Assembly: GCA_017450425.1 (NCBI GenBank)
Contig: JAFSUV010000233.1
Coordinates: 1 to 6,369, forward strand
Length of the DNA: 6,369 nt
Source: Kiritimatiellia bacterium
GTDB taxonomy: Bacteria; Verrucomicrobiota; Kiritimatiellia; RFP12; UBA3636
Direction: 5' to 3'
Below are positions 5,613-6,369 of this stretch, in pieces. The position numbers and the translations under genes are program-made. Under the pieces are notes generated by a model that was given only the letters and a program-made list of their open reading frames with translations, did not search any database and had not been told where the DNA came from. How positions within the stretch are numbered: position 1 is the first letter of the stretch; each line of letters starts with the position of its first letter.

Positions 5613-6369
5613 GGGCGCGCCGGCGCACAGTGCTTGCCGCCGTCGCGCTTGCGGCCTCCTTCGCCTCCCTTGCGGACGAGCGCGACGCCGAGCTCGCGCT
5701 CCGGCTCGGCCTTGCCGGCGTCGCCATGAAGCGCGCCGATGCGGCGCTCGAAGAATCCATCGCGGCCGGTTCGCGCAGCGACGGCGCGCTCGTCCTCGCC
5801 GCCGCCGCGCGCGAAAAGGCGCTCCCGCCCGCAGACGCGGTCGCGTGGCTCCGCACCTTCGCCGACCGCCCCGCCGCGGCCGAGTGGATGCTCGCCCGCG
5901 CGCTTTGCGCGTCGGGAAAGCCGGAAGAAGCGGCGCAGACGCTCGCGGCGCTGCAAGGGCGCCTCGGCGAAAACGATCCGCTCCTTCCGCTCGTCATCGC
6001 CGACCGCGCCCACGCGCTGGCACTTTGCGGCCGCGAGGCGGACGCCGCTCTGGCGCTCTCTTCCGCTGCGTCGGAATCCGCAGTGTCGGCGTTTTCCGTG
6101 GCGGCCGGGATTCTCGCCGGCGAAAAGCCCGGCTCCAGCGCGCAGCATTCCCTTGCCGCCGTGGCGTACGCGGCGGCGGCGGCGCTGCAGGCCTCGCGCG
6201 CATTTCCCGGCCCGCCCGGCGGCGTGCCGGAAATCCCGCCGGAGGCGTTGGAAAACGCCCGCACCGCAGCCGCCCTCGCGGGCGACGATAGCGCCGTTTT
6301 CGCAGACTGCGGCCCGGTCCTGCTCGCAATCGAAGCCGCCGCCGGAAACGGCGCGGAGGCGCTGGCTGC
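5609..6369 (+). CDS. Exported alanine-rich protein with TPR-like helices (3' end outside window)
   Basis: I do not recognise this protein as a named family. The frame is open from GTG 5609 to the window edge (253 complete codons, no stop). The GTG overlaps the hydrolase TGA as GTGA and has a strong GGAGG site 6 bases upstream. The first ~22 residues form a signal peptide: basic MRARRRT, an Ala/Val/Leu core, and a likely cut after SLA (residues 20-22) before DERD. The R-R-T-V-L order also vaguely resembles a twin-arginine motif. The rest is Ala/Leu/Glu-rich and predicted helical. About residues 89-123 (AAEWMLARALCASGKPEEAA and following) have the spacing of a TPR unit, and about 124-155 a weaker second one. 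A region around 205-220 is Pro/Gly-rich. It is likely periplasmic or surface-attached and protein-binding. Function is unknown, and the link to the transporter rests only on operon position. Confidence 0.75.
   Translation, partial: MRARRRTVLAAVALAASFASLADERDAELALRLGLAGVAMKRADAALEESIAAGSRSDGALVLAAAAREKALPPADAVAWLRTFADRPAAAEWMLARALCASGKPEEAAQTLAALQGRLGENDPLLPLVIADRAHALALCGREADAALALSSAASESAVSAFSVAAGILAGEKPGSSAQHSLAAVAYAAAAALQASRAFPGPPGGVPEIPPEALENARTAAALAGDDSAVFADCGPVLLAIEAAAGNGAEALA

Noticed and set aside
5288..6329. Overlapping minus-strand and alternative plus-strand open frames near the right edge
   Set aside because: They are low-complexity Arg/Ala/Pro translations without a signal peptide or motifs; the GTG 5609 frame has a Shine-Dalgarno site, signal peptide and coupled start.
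1..6369. Search for CRISPR arrays, insertion sequences or defence genes
   Set aside because: No regularly spaced direct repeats, terminal inverted repeats, transposase or defence-type motifs were found; the coding content is housekeeping and transport.

Overview
This window comes from a GC-rich bacterium (roughly two thirds G+C by eye). It probably has a Gram-negative-type envelope, judging from a binding protein with a lipoprotein-like signal and a second exported protein. The tRNA encodes its own CCA end. Codons strongly favour G or C at the third position. The sequence alone does not fix the phylum. A PVC-group (Verrucomicrobiota/Kiritimatiellota-like) or proteobacterial origin would both fit, and I do not claim either.

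Layout, left to right, all genes on the + strand. (1) Bases 1-337 are the 3' end of an RNA m5U methyltransferase of the RlmD/TrmA (COG2265) family. (2) Bases 338-477 are a non-coding gap with an AT-rich, promoter-like patch and a GC-rich hairpin closed by a GNRA-type tetraloop. (3) Bases 478-555 are tRNA-Pro(GGG), followed at once by a strong intrinsic terminator (572-603). (4) Only about 65 bases then separate the terminator from a compact cluster: potA (669), potB (1835), potC (2813) and potD (3637). These encode a complete spermidine/putrescine-type ABC importer with ATPase, two permeases and a substrate-binding lipoprotein. (5) The same close spacing continues into a TatD-family metal-dependent hydrolase (4791-5612). 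(6) Last is an exported, alanine-rich protein with TPR-like helices that starts at GTG 5609 and runs off the right edge.

Junctions are overlapping or nearly so: ATGA at potA/potB, abutting TAG-ATG at potB/potC, ATGA at potC/potD, a 2-base gap at potD/tatD, and GTGA at tatD/last gene. No terminator is visible from 669 to the end. The six genes therefore look like one translationally coupled operon. Its core job is polyamine (or related cation) uptake: PotD captures ligand outside the membrane, PotB/PotC form the channel, and PotA hydrolyses ATP. The last two genes have no obvious mechanistic tie to uptake.

This is mostly an ordinary housekeeping and transport region, and I see no evidence of a wholly new system. 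The points worth a second look are: apparent loss or replacement of pocket aromatics in PotD; an enlarged periplasmic loop in PotB; replacement of the usual GxHPH stretch in TatD; and the unidentified exported protein at the right edge.
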